Numbered from the stretch's first letter, positions 1-9,362 are shown. The stretch: 39,069 bases of DNA from an uncultured Oscillospiraceae bacterium (GCA_900542375.1 UQNI01000011.1:1-39069); one strand, 5' to 3'. Numbers and translations are program-made. The notes: generated by a model from the letters alone, not told the origin.

Positions 1-1241
1 CGAAACAGCATGTCCTGCGCTTCGTTGGTATCCTGGTATTCGTCCACCATCACTTCATCAAACCGTTGAGATAACTTCTCCGCTTCTTCCGTGCGGACAA
101 AACCATTTTCTGTCTCTTTGATGAGCAATTCCAACGCCCAGTGTTCCAAATCACTAAAGTCCGCCGCTTTGCGTTCTGTCTTTAAACGCCGCAATTCTTC
201 TGAAAATTCCTTGGTAATCGCAAAGAGTTTTTGTACCATAGGTGACAAGCGAGACAAGTCGTCCTTTGTCTCCTGTTCTGTGGCACAGAATAATTTTGCT
301 ATCTTTTTATCAACGGTTTCTTTGACCTGCTTGCGGCAGTCACTGATGCGTATTTTCAGTTCATCTTCACTGTATCCCCGCAGTGACGGTAATCGTACAA
401 AGGTCACATTCTCTGCCGCTTTTGCCGCTTCGTCCCACGCTCCATGTTCCAGCACATCTTTCAGATGGTTCAATTCCGCCAAATCGCTTTGATACGTATT
501 TTCATACGTTTCTAATAGTTTGGCGTCCTGTTTCATCAACTCCAGCGCATGTTTTGTAAGGGTAATACAGTAATGTACCGCTTCCTGTGCATAGAAAAGC
601 AAAGTTTGTCCCCAAGGAGTATCAGCAACCTGTTCGATATGTTGATACATAGCCGCTTTTTCATCCAACCATTTTTGAGGGAAAGGATGGGAACGGGTAA
701 ACTCATATAAGGCTTCCACCGTTTGTATGATTCGGCTGTCATCACGGTCGGAACTGAACGCTTCTACCAAGTCGGCAAACGCTTGGTCCTGCTGTTCATA
801 ATTCCGTTCCAGCACATTTGTAATGGCGGTTTGCTTTAATAATGTAAGCTCACTGCTGTCTACAATGCGCAATTCCGGAGACAGATTGAGTTTATAAAAG
901 TTTTCTTTGATTAATTCATTACAAAAACTATGTATGGTACTGATTTGGGCACGTCCCAGTAACAATTGCTGCCGCTGTAAATTACGATTTGTAGGGTCTT
1001 GCGCCAACAATTCCGAAATTCTTGCAGCAATACGGTCCTTCATCTCTGCTGCTGCTGCTTTTGTAAACGTTACTACAAGCAGCCTGTCCGCGTCACTGGG
1101 ATGAACAGGGTCAGTCAACCGTTCTATCACACGCTGAACCAATACCGCCGTTTTACCTGACCCTGCCGCCGCAGATACCAGCAAAGTACCGTCGCGGGCA
1201 TCAATTGCATTTTTTTGTTCCTGTGTCCATGCTCGGCTCAC
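1..1241 (-). CDS. addA: AddA helicase-nuclease subunit, N-terminal part (cut by window edge)
   Basis: ATP-dependent helicase/nuclease subunit A, which with AddB forms the Firmicute counterpart of RecBCD for processing double-strand breaks. About 413 residues are visible; the C-terminal helicase part and the nuclease domain lie outside the window. I read the frame by reverse complement. It opens MSRAWTQEQKNAID, has a Walker A loop (SAAAGSGKTAVL) near residue 30, the UvrD-family segment VVTFTKAAAAEMKDRI, and ends in helicase motif II (VMVDEYQDTNEAQDM) at the edge. The start is GTG at 1241-1239 with GGAGG-type spacing just upstream. It overlaps the addB stop codon in a GTGA arrangement, so the two are translationally coupled in the usual addB-addA order. 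Family assignment is secure. Confidence 0.95.
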   Translation of the reverse strand, partial: MSRAWTQEQKNAIDARDGTLLVSAAAGSGKTAVLVQRVIERLTDPVHPSDADRLLVVTFTKAAAAEMKDRIAARISELLAQDPTNRNLQRQQLLLGRAQISTIHSFCNELIKENFYKLNLSPELRIVDSSELTLLKQTAITNVLERNYEQQDQAFADLVEAFSSDRDDSRIIQTVEALYEFTRSHPFPQKWLDEKAAMYQHIEQVADTPWGQTLLFYAQEAVHYCITLTKHALELMKQDAKLLETYENTYQSDLAELNHLKDVLEHGAWDEAAKAAENVTFVRLPSLRGYSEDELKIRISDCRKQVKETVDKKIAKLFCATEQETKDDLSRLSPMVQKLFAITKEFSEELRRLKTERKAADFSDLEHWALELLIKETENGFVRTEEAEKLSQRFDEVMVDEYQDTNEAQDMLF

Positions 1242-4200
1242 CCGTTTTCTCCTCCTTTCTGTTTCAATTGCTCCAATACCTCTTCTTTTTTATGACAAAA
1301 TTGCGGATTACCTCCATCCTCTTTTTCATGTTGGCAAACTGCAAAGTAAGGACAGTATAAACAGCCGTCATAAGCTCCCTGCAAAGGATTCGCCTGCACA
1401 TTTCCCTGCTGTAAATTTTGAGCCATATTGCCAATAAGCGATTCAATGTGATTTAGCACGCGCTGCATTTCATCAGCATTAAGTAAGGATTCCTGCGATT
1501 TCGGCACACCGTCCTTCAATGCAACAGGGATATAAATGCCCTGTGCATGTTCTTCCATACCGCAAATTACAGAAGTATCATTGACTACAACGCCGTTCAT
1601 GCGAAGCTGTTTATTGATTTCCTTTTCCACTGCGTCAGGTTTTGCTGACCGCGAGATAGAAATAATCGGTCGTGAAGCAGACATATACAGTACACCTGCC
1701 GGCTGATATTGTCCGTTTTGAATCAAGGCGGCAAGATAAATAAGCATTTGCATGTTAATACCATGCAGAATATCTCCTATTTTAAATTCTTTTTTTCCTG
1801 TTTTATAGTCCACAACACGCACATATTGCACGCCGTCTTGCTCCATGACGTCCGTACGGTCAATTTTACCCTCCACTTGAACCACTGTGCCATCCTCCAA
1901 AGAGATGGTCAAAGGAGAGAAATCGCCTCCGTTTTCCTTTAAAGATAACTCATGACCAATGGGCTGAAACTTGCTCTGGGAAAGTTCTTTTGCAATATGG
2001 TGAATGACAACATGGGCAGAATCTGCAATGCGCCGAAATACAAACTGAAACCGCTGGGTTTTATCCTCACTTCCGCCTAATTTCATATTGACATATACAG
2101 CAATATATTCTTGAATTGCCTGAATCAATGTTTCTTTCGACATCGCAGCAATTTCTTCTGCGCAATACGCTTGAAATATCTGCTGTAAAAGATAATGGAT
2201 TAAACTGCCATATTCCAGCTGATCCATTTCTGCAGGTCTGCGTTCTTTTAGATTCAGCCCATAACGACAAAAATATTGGAACGGACACAAATGATATTGT
2301 TCAATTTGTGTAGCGGAAACAGACATTTGATTTTGAAACAACTGTTTTGCGTACTCAGGCTGCATAAAACGATGCACATTTTTCGTATATGCACGGTCCA
2401 AAGCCTCCATGCGCTCGGCATATCCGTCTTTGTCCTCAAATACTGCTTTTAAAGTGGATTTCAGCTGCGTTTGATTGCGATATTCTTTTGCGGCCATAGT
2501 AAACGCTGACTCTTTGGAACATGCAAAATAGGCTTTTTCTATTTGTTGTTCCGTTTGCATCTCTAATAGCGGAAACACGCCTTTTACTTCACTTACAATG
2601 GCAGAAGGAGCCTTTGCTTCTCCCGTAAGTCCTGCACGATGCCAAGTGACATATAATCTATGAGAAGCACTGGTAAGTGCCGCATACGCTAAATGCTGTT
2701 CTTCTATGGCGGCCTCTTGAGCAGTATCGCTCAAAGGCAATCCCAATTGAATCAAAGATTGCCGTTCCAAATCACTGAATACGCCTCTGCTGCTCGGTAC
2801 AGCAGGAAATTCACCTTGTACTGTACCAATGACAAATACAACTTTTGGTTGTGCAGGGCGCATACGGTCTGCGGTACCTACAGTCACATGGTCAAGACTT
2901 TGCGGAATACCTACAACATCATAAGATAAAATCATCAGGCGCAGCAATTCAGCAAACCGCTGTACCGTTAATGCTTCATGTTCCAATCCCGACGCGCATT
3001 GATCCAGAATATCCATTAAAATATTCCATAACTGGGTTTGTTGTTCCGCTGTATCCAGTCGTCCCATTTGTTCCAGTTGATTGGATAAATTTTGCAAAGA
3101 AGACGGAACATCCAGCTCTTCTAAAAATTGGTACAGTGCTTTTGCATATATCAACCCGTCCCCATCTTTCAACCGTTTTTGCAGACGCACCAACGGTTTT
3201 ACTGCTCTCTCACGCAATTGATTCAGTTCTTCCAACCGTTTTTCCTGCTGTTCTGTCTGTCGTTCTACAAAGCCGTCTACATTGGCAGTCCATTCCTTCA
3301 GCCATTTTTTTCCTGAAAGATTCCATAAAAACGTATAGTTTTCCAACAAAGAAATTTCATACGGAGTAAGCCCGGCCAATCCTGTTTTTAAATATACAAA
3401 CATATCGTCCGAAGAAAAATTGCTTTTTAATATTTGCAGTGCATACAGCACCAAACACATCAAAGGTTCCGCATAAACAGAACGTGGCGTATCCATAAAA
3501 TACGGCACCTCATATTGTTCCAACGCAACATCCAGTACGCCGCGGTAATGGTCTAAACTTCTGGCAATGATAGCAAAATCTTGATATTGATATCCCTCAT
3601 TCATCATCAAATGTCGAATGGTTGCACCGATATACGCAGCTTCATGATATACGGTTTCTCCGCTGTATAACGTAATCACATCCGGTACATTGGAAAGCGG
3701 TTCTTTCTCCACACGAAAGATTTGATGTTCCAAATGCTTTAAATCTTCCGTTGCAAAGCGAATTCCTGGTTCCAGCACAATAGGTGCAGATACTTGTACG
3801 TGATGTTGTCTTGCCATTCGCATCAGCACATTTGCTGTATGGCGTACACGAGCAAACACCTCCGCTCCCATTTGATTATCTAAAGTGTCACACGAAAGAG
3901 ATACTGTTACCTCGCATGCTTGAGACAACATGAGTTCGATTAAGTCAAATTCCTGCTGCGTAAACCCCTCAAAAGAGTCAATATAAATATGGTAACCCTC
4001 AAAAAAGCGATGTTCCGTAAACGTATGTTTCAAACGTTGAAGGTCGTCTAATGGGTCTAAATAGCTTTGCGCTACCAAAGCATCATATGCGGATAAAATC
4101 AGACCAACTTCCTTCAATTTTTGTTTCAGCTTTTTATCTTCTGTTTGCTGTGCCATTTCCAGCAATACAGCAGGCGCTATTGCACACATTTTTAATTCGG

Positions 4201-4567
4201 CAGACACAGAGAGCATCAGGGGAATCAATTCTTCCACGCGTGTTACATAAAACTCCAGCTCGGCTTTTACTTCTTCCAAAGCCAGACTCATGAAAATATT
4301 TCGTCCTCCGTCATCCAATTTTGCAATTCCGCTGCCCCCATAAGCGCGAAACGCCATATCTGTAAGACGAGTAAAACTCATTACCTGTACCTTGTTTACT
4401 TGTTTTGGACCAAGCAGCTTGAGCATTGCTTTTTCTGATTCAAAGGAATATTGTTCCGGAACCAACAGCATAACCTTTTCTGTATTTTGTTCTGCAAGCT
4501 GTTTTACTTGCTCTCGAATCCTGTAAGTTTTTCCACTTCCTGCACGACCTAATATCAGTTGTAACAT
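1238..4567 (-). CDS. addB: AddB helicase-nuclease subunit
   Basis: ATP-dependent helicase/deoxyribonuclease subunit B (1109 aa, close to the roughly 1160 aa of Bacillus AddB). The N-terminus carries a Walker A loop (GRAGSGKT, residues 7-14). The inactivated helicase core follows. The C-terminal RecB-type nuclease shows GKIDRTD and VVDYKTGKKEF. The AddB iron-sulfur cluster cysteines are visible: one in YHLCPFQYFC before the nuclease, and three in CLYCPYFAVC after it. ATG start with AGGAG about 8 nt upstream. It is first gene of the addB-addA operon and its stop overlaps the addA start. Chi recognition is expected of the family but cannot be judged from sequence alone. Confidence 0.96.
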   Translation of the reverse strand: MLQLILGRAGSGKTYRIREQVKQLAEQNTEKVMLLVPEQYSFESEKAMLKLLGPKQVNKVQVMSFTRLTDMAFRAYGGSGIAKLDDGGRNIFMSLALEEVKAELEFYVTRVEELIPLMLSVSAELKMCAIAPAVLLEMAQQTEDKKLKQKLKEVGLILSAYDALVAQSYLDPLDDLQRLKHTFTEHRFFEGYHIYIDSFEGFTQQEFDLIELMLSQACEVTVSLSCDTLDNQMGAEVFARVRHTANVLMRMARQHHVQVSAPIVLEPGIRFATEDLKHLEHQIFRVEKEPLSNVPDVITLYSGETVYHEAAYIGATIRHLMMNEGYQYQDFAIIARSLDHYRGVLDVALEQYEVPYFMDTPRSVYAEPLMCLVLYALQILKSNFSSDDMFVYLKTGLAGLTPYEISLLENYTFLWNLSGKKWLKEWTANVDGFVERQTEQQEKRLEELNQLRERAVKPLVRLQKRLKDGDGLIYAKALYQFLEELDVPSSLQNLSNQLEQMGRLDTAEQQTQLWNILMDILDQCASGLEHEALTVQRFAELLRLMILSYDVVGIPQSLDHVTVGTADRMRPAQPKVVFVIGTVQGEFPAVPSSRGVFSDLERQSLIQLGLPLSDTAQEAAIEEQHLAYAALTSASHRLYVTWHRAGLTGEAKAPSAIVSEVKGVFPLLEMQTEQQIEKAYFACSKESAFTMAAKEYRNQTQLKSTLKAVFEDKDGYAERMEALDRAYTKNVHRFMQPEYAKQLFQNQMSVSATQIEQYHLCPFQYFCRYGLNLKERRPAEMDQLEYGSLIHYLLQQIFQAYCAEEIAAMSKETLIQAIQEYIAVYVNMKLGGSEDKTQRFQFVFRRIADSAHVVIHHIAKELSQSKFQPIGHELSLKENGGDFSPLTISLEDGTVVQVEGKIDRTDVMEQDGVQYVRVVDYKTGKKEFKIGDILHGINMQMLIYLAALIQNGQYQPAGVLYMSASRPIISISRSAKPDAVEKEINKQLRMNGVVVNDTSVICGMEEHAQGIYIPVALKDGVPKSQESLLNADEMQRVLNHIESLIGNMAQNLQQGNVQANPLQGAYDGCLYCPYFAVCQHEKEDGGNPQFCHKKEEVLEQLKQKGGENG

Positions 4568-4609
4568 GAACTCTCTCCTGTTTGCGTGAAATACATTATT
4601 TTATCTTTT

Positions 4610-4618
4610 AGTATATCA
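4610..4618 (-). promoter_or_regulatory. Possible extended -10 of addB
   Basis: On the minus strand TGA-TATACT lies about 45 nt upstream of the addB ATG. It matches an extended -10 (TGn plus a good hexamer). No convincing -35 sits at 17 nt; that position is a T-run, which would be tolerated by an extended -10 promoter. Confidence 0.35.
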
Positions 4619-4681
4619 CAATTGTGCATCAAAAAAAAGAAGACACCTTTTTCCTTTCGCGAGAAAATGTATGCCGTATAG

Positions 4682-4711
4682 TTGTCATTGACTATATAAA
4701 AATGCTATACT
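4682..4711 (+). promoter_or_regulatory. Sigma-A promoter of the cupin gene
   Basis: TTGTCA (4682-4687), 18-nt spacer, TATACT (4706-4711), with TGC before the -10 making it an extended type. It lies about 75 nt upstream of the cupin start. Confidence 0.6.
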
Positions 4712-4786
4712 AAAATTGTAAATTGTTTAAAACGATGTAATGACAAATACGATAGAATATCAGCAAACAAGAAAAAGGAGACAAAC

Positions 4787-5122
4787 ATGATACTGGATTT
4801 TTCTAAAATAGAAGAAACTGTGAAGACACAGTTTTATGGTGGAGAAAAACAATTAAAAGCACATATGAACATTGATAAAAACAATAAAATTTTGTTGGGA
4901 ACATTGGAACCCGGCGCTTCCATCGGTTTGCATACCCATGAAACCAACAGCGAAATCATTTATATCTTAAGCGGAAAAGGCAAAGTTCTGTTTGAGGGAG
5001 AATACGAACTGGTTTCTGCCGGATTATGTCACTATTGTCCACAGGGATGTTCCCATAGTTTAATCAATGACAGTAATGATAACCTGACCTTTTTTGCAGT
5101 CGTTCCTGAACATACAAAATGA
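4787..5122 (+). CDS. Small cupin-domain protein
   Basis: 111-residue single-domain cupin_2 protein. The first cupin motif is clear: LEPGASIGLHTHETNSEIIY, with the metal-ligand set H-T-H and a following Glu. The second motif contributes a His in CPQGCSHSLIN. Such proteins bind a divalent metal in a beta-barrel; some are isomerases or dioxygenases, others small-molecule sensors. Substrate cannot be predicted. AAGGAG sits 7 nt before the ATG. It is monocistronic: its own promoter lies upstream and a strong terminator follows within 10 nt. It is the only plus-strand gene in the first 7 kb. Confidence 0.85.
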   Translation: MILDFSKIEETVKTQFYGGEKQLKAHMNIDKNNKILLGTLEPGASIGLHTHETNSEIIYILSGKGKVLFEGEYELVSAGLCHYCPQGCSHSLINDSNDNLTFFAVVPEHTK

Positions 5123-5126
5123 GATT

Positions 5127-5160
5127 AAAAAGCCTGTATGACATGTCATACAGGCTTTTT
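5127..5160. terminator. Bidirectional terminator, perfect palindrome
   Basis: A 34-bp perfect palindrome with A-run on the left and T-run on the right (core AGCCTGTATGAC and its complement). It sits between the convergent cupin and spoIIR genes and can stop transcription from both sides. Confidence 0.9.
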
Positions 5161-5168
5161 ATTTGAAG

Positions 5169-5792
5169 TTACCATCCAAACCAGCTTTTTATACTTTCAT
5201 AAATTTCTACCGTTTTAAATTTTACCTCATATTGATTTCCTTCTACCGCGCTCATCTGCTCATCGGTTAAAACATCATCCAATTCCGGCATGCCTTCTCG
5301 CTTTTCGGCTGCCGGAAGACACATTGCAGGGAACAATACACACCACCAATTTTGTCCCGCACCCTCTCCAATTAACACGCGCAAGGCATCATAATTTCCG
5401 GCAGGCATCGTAATATCATCGTACTGTCTGTTATTGAAAAATATATTTTCTACTTCTACCGTTACGCCATAAGTATATCCTTGTTTGTAAATTTCATCCT
5501 GCGCTACTTGTTCCAAATACGCAATATTCGCTTTTGCTGCGCTCATTGCTTCTTCTTTGGTCGTACATTCGCTGAACAATGTTCCCGTTTCGTCCAAAAG
5601 CCTGTCTCTTACTTTTAATTTTAGTGCTTGGTCTTCTTCTGAATCGGAATTTGCCAATACATGTAAACGAAATACTTCATTTGGAATTTGCTCACATTGT
5701 GCGGCAAATGCCGTAAAGCTGGTGAAAGAAAATAAAATTGCAATTACGAATCCAATCAACAATGCCTTTTCTATGTATTTCAACTTTGTCAT
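5169..5792 (-). CDS. spoIIR: Stage II sporulation protein R
   Basis: Secreted forespore signalling protein (207 aa) that in Bacillus triggers SpoIIGA to process pro-sigma-E in the mother cell. The N-terminus has a signal/anchor segment (ALLIGFVIAILFSFTSFTAFA, residues 10-30, shortened reading LLIGFVIAILFSF). The diagnostic block FRLHVLANSDSEEDQALKLK follows, with VRDRLLD after it. WWCVLFPAMCLP in the C-terminal half is also typical (WWCV.FPP.C). A sigma-F promoter would be expected; the leader at 5793-5880 shows no clear match to it. It is separated from bofA by a terminator, so it is a separate transcription unit. Confidence 0.95.
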   Translation of the reverse strand: MTKLKYIEKALLIGFVIAILFSFTSFTAFAAQCEQIPNEVFRLHVLANSDSEEDQALKLKVRDRLLDETGTLFSECTTKEEAMSAAKANIAYLEQVAQDEIYKQGYTYGVTVEVENIFFNNRQYDDITMPAGNYDALRVLIGEGAGQNWWCVLFPAMCLPAAEKREGMPELDDVLTDEQMSAVEGNQYEVKFKTVEIYESIKSWFGW

Positions 5793-5882
5793 GAATAAAA
5801 CCTCTTTCTGTTTGAAATGTTACTAACAGAATGGACAGATTTTATTTTATTTATACATGTTTCTGAAAAATTTTTTGAAAGA

Positions 5883-5925
5883 AAAACAGAACATCCAAAA
5901 CTATTATGGTCGGATGTTCTGTTTT
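5883..5925 (-). terminator. Terminator of the yaaL-bofA operon
   Basis: 14-bp perfect stem (AAAACAGAACATCC with GGATGTTCTGTTTT), 15-nt loop, followed on the minus strand by TTTTTCTTTC. It starts 2 nt after the bofA stop codon. Confidence 0.85.
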
Positions 5926-5927
5926 CC

Positions 5928-6191
5928 TTAAATAAAGATTAAATTTAACAGCAGCATAGTGGTAACGCCGGGAATACCTCCTACGGCTGAAACTCCGATA
6001 CTGAGTGGATTGAGAGGCAAGCGCACACCCGTAAAATATCCGGATAGATTTACGGCCAGCAAAGCGCAAAGCCCTACACAAATACTGATAACTGTTTTCC
6101 GAACCGGTTTTTTTGACTTGGCAATTACTTGTACTAAAACAAGCGCTGCAAAAATACCCAGCGCGATTAAAATGCCAATAAAAATCCGCAC
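5928..6191 (-). CDS. bofA: BofA-family pro-sigma-K processing inhibitor
   Basis: 87-residue membrane protein. Two N-terminal hydrophobic helices are followed by the BofA family signature LPLNPLSIGVSAVGGIPGV and a final hydrophobic stretch. In Bacillus BofA sits in the outer forespore membrane and holds the SpoIVFB protease inactive until the forespore signals. The neighbour upstream is a YaaL (DUF2508) protein, the same yaaL-bofA pairing as in Bacillus, which supports the call. Length equals the family's usual 85-90 aa. Confidence 0.9.
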   Translation of the reverse strand: MRIFIGILIALGIFAALVLVQVIAKSKKPVRKTVISICVGLCALLAVNLSGYFTGVRLPLNPLSIGVSAVGGIPGVTTMLLLNLIFI

Positions 6192-6211
6192 ATTTTATCC
6201 CCTCGCTTATA

Positions 6212-6469
6212 TTAAAAATACGTTTCGAAAGGAGGAACAGCGATTCCCTGCTGTTTTGCGACATCCAGCAAATGACGGTAACGCGCCTGAAGTGCCCTAT
6301 CTTCATAAATACACGCCTCAATCATATCCTGGTTGCTTTCCAACTCAAACCATTGGCGATTGCAGGCGAGCAAACGACTTACTTCTTTGATTTCGTCTAA
6401 CAAATGTTCATGTTGTTTTTCTTCGCTTAATTTTAAAACGTGTTTATTTGCATCTGTATGTTCCATCAT
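6212..6469 (-). CDS. yaaL: YaaL-like DUF2508 family protein
   Basis: 85-residue soluble, acidic, helical protein. The segment FELESNQDMIEACIYEDRAL plus ARYRHLLDVAKQQGI matches the DUF2508/YaaL pattern (aromatic, D.D.IDxAIY, RY.yLlk.AK). Function is unknown in the family. It lies 20 nt upstream of bofA in the same operon, as in Bacillus recR-yaaL-bofA, but recR is not upstream here: decayed accessory DNA is. The start is one of two adjacent ATGs (6469 or 6466) with GGAAGGGCGG upstream. Confidence 0.85.
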   Translation of the reverse strand: MMEHTDANKHVLKLSEEKQHEHLLDEIKEVSRLLACNRQWFELESNQDMIEACIYEDRALQARYRHLLDVAKQQGIAVPPFETYF

Positions 6470-6624
6470 ATCAGCTTCCGCCCTTCCAATGATACTTATG
6501 CAGGTAGAATGGACAAATATGCCCCAAATATACCTTTTTTAGAAAATTATAAAAAATTACCAGTAAATCCATTATTCCTTTACGTGTGCAACCAAATATA
6601 ACATAAATTGTTTGCTTTGGTTGG

Positions 6625-6653
6625 TGGATATTCCCTATTCCGTACAATATAAT
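6625..6653 (+). promoter_or_regulatory. Likely promoter of the broken XRE gene
   Basis: TGGATA, 17-nt spacer, perfect TATAAT (6648-6653). A GAAGGTG ribosome-binding site and ATG follow at 6662-6678, so the expression signals remain although the coding frame is broken. Confidence 0.45.
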
Positions 6654-6675
6654 ACTGCCATGAAGGTGTGAAAAT

Positions 6676-7022
6676 ATGATAAATCTTAAAAATAATATTT
6701 CCTCAAATTTATTTACACTAAGAAAATATCATAAAAACGGTCACAAGAAGAGATAGCGGACAAAATAGGTGTAAGCAGACAAGCAATTGCAAAATGGGAA
6801 CTAGCGTTTTCCAAACTAAAGGATATAAAAAACTTTCCATACAATCTGCTTATAAAATATACCTTATTAAGTAGGATAGAAATTCTTTTAATATTTAGCA
6901 TCAGCACTTTTTCTGTATCCAAACCGAACGCTACTTCTCCATATACTGCTATATGTTTTTATGATAAATATTGGACATACTGCATAAAACATGTAATAAT
7001 CGATTCATTTATACATAATTAG
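6676..7022 (+). pseudogene. Frameshifted XRE-family helix-turn-helix regulator remnant
   Basis: The ATG frame gives MINLKNNISSNLFTLRKYHK and soon stops. The helix-turn-helix continues in another frame from 6741: SQEEIADKIGVSRQAIAKWE, a textbook XRE/Cro DNA-binding motif. Joining the frames restores the usual order. After the motif the second frame stays open to a TAG at 7020-7022, but that protein part is not recognisable. A promoter and ribosome-binding site remain upstream. I infer a recently inactivated regulator of accessory genes. Confidence 0.75.
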
Positions 7023-7256
7023 ATAATATAGTAGACATTCTAACCAAACATAAATTAAACTAATATTCATGACAAATTATGCTTAGAAATTTTCGAGCTT
7101 TGATTAAATTTTATCGAAAAATTGTCGGGAAAGAATATCTAACATGATTGTCCGTTCAAACAGTCATATTTTATTCGTTTTTGGGAGGAAGTGATATTAA
7201 GGTATATAGATAATAGTCATCGGATTTTAAAGTTAATAAAAATCAAGGAGTAAAAC

Positions 7257-9362
7257 ATGAAGATGAAATTACAAAATCAAAAGATGCTTTCACTTTTTTT
7301 GGTAGCATTAATCGTCTTTGTTGGCGTTGGACAGTCATTATTAGCAGTACATGCAGAGTCTAATAAGACCGAAAACATAACAGTAACGTTGGAAGCGGGA
7401 GAAGGAACATTCAAGGATGATAATTCAAAGACCAAAATAATTATAATTCCGAAAGGGCAAAGCATTACTGGTGCAGGAAAACGAGTTCCAGAAGTAAATC
7501 CACCTGAAAATAAGATATTTGAAGGTTGGTATTGGCGTGAAACTGATGTTCCAGACATAAGTGGAATTCCTATGGATTCTAACGATAACATAATAGCTAA
7601 ATACAGAACTGTTAGTGATTTAGAAACAGTCCCTCCTGCTGAAATAGAAGAGATAAGTAAAGCAAAAGAAAACTTGAAAAATTCTGTAGAGGCACTCAAG
7701 AAGTTGAGCGAAAGAGAAATCGACATCCAGAATCTTACGCCTGAAAGTGTCGTTGATTACCAGCTAGCAGTAATAGAAGCTAAAAAAGTACAAATGAACA
7801 TAGATAGTTTATTACTAAATTCTGATACTACAGTAGAACAATTAATTGAAGGCACAATGACGGTGGAGCAATGTATTAAGAAATTAGAAATCGCCAAAGC
7901 AAATCTTAAGGATATGGAAGCTCCAATACCAGATATTTCTAATGCCAAAAAGAAATTAGAAGACGAAATTACTTCTCTGGAAAAAACCTTAGAAGAAAAA
8001 ATAAATCCTTTTTATTATACTCCAGACAGTGTTGTTCGCTATGATAAGTTGGCAATGGCTGTTAGGCAAGAATTGGCAAAAGCAAAGAAGGTATTAGCTG
8101 AGGAAAATACAACTCTAAATAGCCTTAAACTCCAATGGTGGAATCTATCTTATGCACATAACTCTTTGAAAAAAGCAAAACCTATATTTTTGGAAGAAGC
8201 AGAGGCATCCGAGTCAGATAGAGCTTCTTTAAAAGCGGCTCTCCAAAAATTAGAGGCTGTTGTTCTCAAATCAGAAGATACTACAAGAGCGACTGCAGAT
8301 TCTTTAAATGCTTACACTGCAGCACATAAAGCTGGAGAAGAAGAAATTGAAAAAGCAAAAACAATTTTAAACGATAAAAATGCAAAAAAAATTACTGTTG
8401 CAAAATTAGAACAGGCTCTTTTTAATGCAAGAATTACTTTAGAAAAAGCAAAAAACGAGTTAGTATTTTTAAAAGATTCAGAAATATATAAACCTTTAGG
8501 CAAAGATGTAGTTATTACAAAAGGAAGTACTGTGCAAGCAGAAAATTTTATCGATAATATATCAGAATTACCAAAAGATACAACAATTACTTTTGCTGAT
8601 GAAGCACCTGTTACAAATGTGGAAATAGACAAGAAAGAGATTAAAATACTTGTTAAATATCCGGATAATAGCAAATCTGAAATTATTTCAACATTAACAG
8701 TTTCAGCAGACAATACACAAATAGTACCATTAGAAATTGCGAACATAGACATCACTGATGCTAAAATGGAGATTGTAAAAGATGCCAAAAAATCTTTTAA
8801 ACTAATTTATAAAGATGTTAGAAATCAAGTAATTGAAAAAAATGATATAGTAATCGATGTTATGGATGTCTTAGATCCAAGTGGCACTTCTATAACACCA
8901 TCAAGTTCTAAGATGGAAGTTTTACAAGATTATGATGATTTATCTCTGCTGGATATAATTATATGTGATGGAAATTTAGAACCGGGAACATATACAATAA
9001 TTCTTGCTGTAAATCAAAGTAAAAAAGAATACAGCCTACCAATGGAATTCTATATAACGCACGAAAATAATGATCCAAAAAAAGATGAGCCACCGTTGGT
9101 ACCATCTCAACCAATTGAAAAGGATATAACAGAGAATACTATGCAGGAAGAAATTTCTTCAATACCTAAAAATCAAATGAGTAAAATCGAAGAGAAAAAG
9201 GATGAAGAGAAAAAGGATACGGTAAAGGAAGAAATAAAAAGTAATCTCTCTTCCCCTAAAACCGGAGACACTACACAAATTTTACTGCTATTAGGTATTT
9301 TATTAGGTGGATTTGTTCTGCTGCTTGTATTGCTATATAACAAAAAAAAATTTAACAGATAA
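7257..9362 (+). CDS. Cell-wall-anchored surface protein with FIVAR-like and Rib-like modules
   Basis: 701 residues. Signal peptide 1-35 (LSLFLVALIVFVGVGQSLLA, then VHAES). Residues 38-100 resemble a Listeria-Bacteroides/InlB B-type repeat (VTLEAGEGTF, then FEGWYW). Residues 119-405 hold about three helical FIVAR-like repeats recognisable by NLTPESVVDY, YYTPDSVVRY and similar. Residues 410-500 look like a Rib/alpha repeat (YKPLGKDVVITKGSTVQA, ISELPKDTTITFADEAPV, VKYPDNSKSEI). An unassigned beta-type domain follows. Then a Lys/Glu-rich wall spacer, SPKTG at 666-670, a hydrophobic helix and KKKFNR. SPKTG fits the (S/N/P)PxTG pattern of clostridial class B-like sortases rather than LPxTG. AAGGAG is 6 nt before the ATG. 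No sortase is in the window. Probable adhesin; ligand unknown. Confidence 0.85.
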   Translation: MKMKLQNQKMLSLFLVALIVFVGVGQSLLAVHAESNKTENITVTLEAGEGTFKDDNSKTKIIIIPKGQSITGAGKRVPEVNPPENKIFEGWYWRETDVPDISGIPMDSNDNIIAKYRTVSDLETVPPAEIEEISKAKENLKNSVEALKKLSEREIDIQNLTPESVVDYQLAVIEAKKVQMNIDSLLLNSDTTVEQLIEGTMTVEQCIKKLEIAKANLKDMEAPIPDISNAKKKLEDEITSLEKTLEEKINPFYYTPDSVVRYDKLAMAVRQELAKAKKVLAEENTTLNSLKLQWWNLSYAHNSLKKAKPIFLEEAEASESDRASLKAALQKLEAVVLKSEDTTRATADSLNAYTAAHKAGEEEIEKAKTILNDKNAKKITVAKLEQALFNARITLEKAKNELVFLKDSEIYKPLGKDVVITKGSTVQAENFIDNISELPKDTTITFADEAPVTNVEIDKKEIKILVKYPDNSKSEIISTLTVSADNTQIVPLEIANIDITDAKMEIVKDAKKSFKLIYKDVRNQVIEKNDIVIDVMDVLDPSGTSITPSSSKMEVLQDYDDLSLLDIIICDGNLEPGTYTIILAVNQSKKEYSLPMEFYITHENNDPKKDEPPLVPSQPIEKDITENTMQEEISSIPKNQMSKIEEKKDEEKKDTVKEEIKSNLSSPKTGDTTQILLLLGILLGGFVLLLVLLYNKKKFNR

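Noticed and set aside
91..1104. Plus-strand frames opposite addA
   Set aside because: They are antisense to a continuous AddA frame with Walker A and DEYQDTN motifs; their translations show no domain.
5851..6390. Longer frames overlapping bofA and yaaL in other frames
   Set aside because: They cover two recognised genes and a terminator and have no domain signal.
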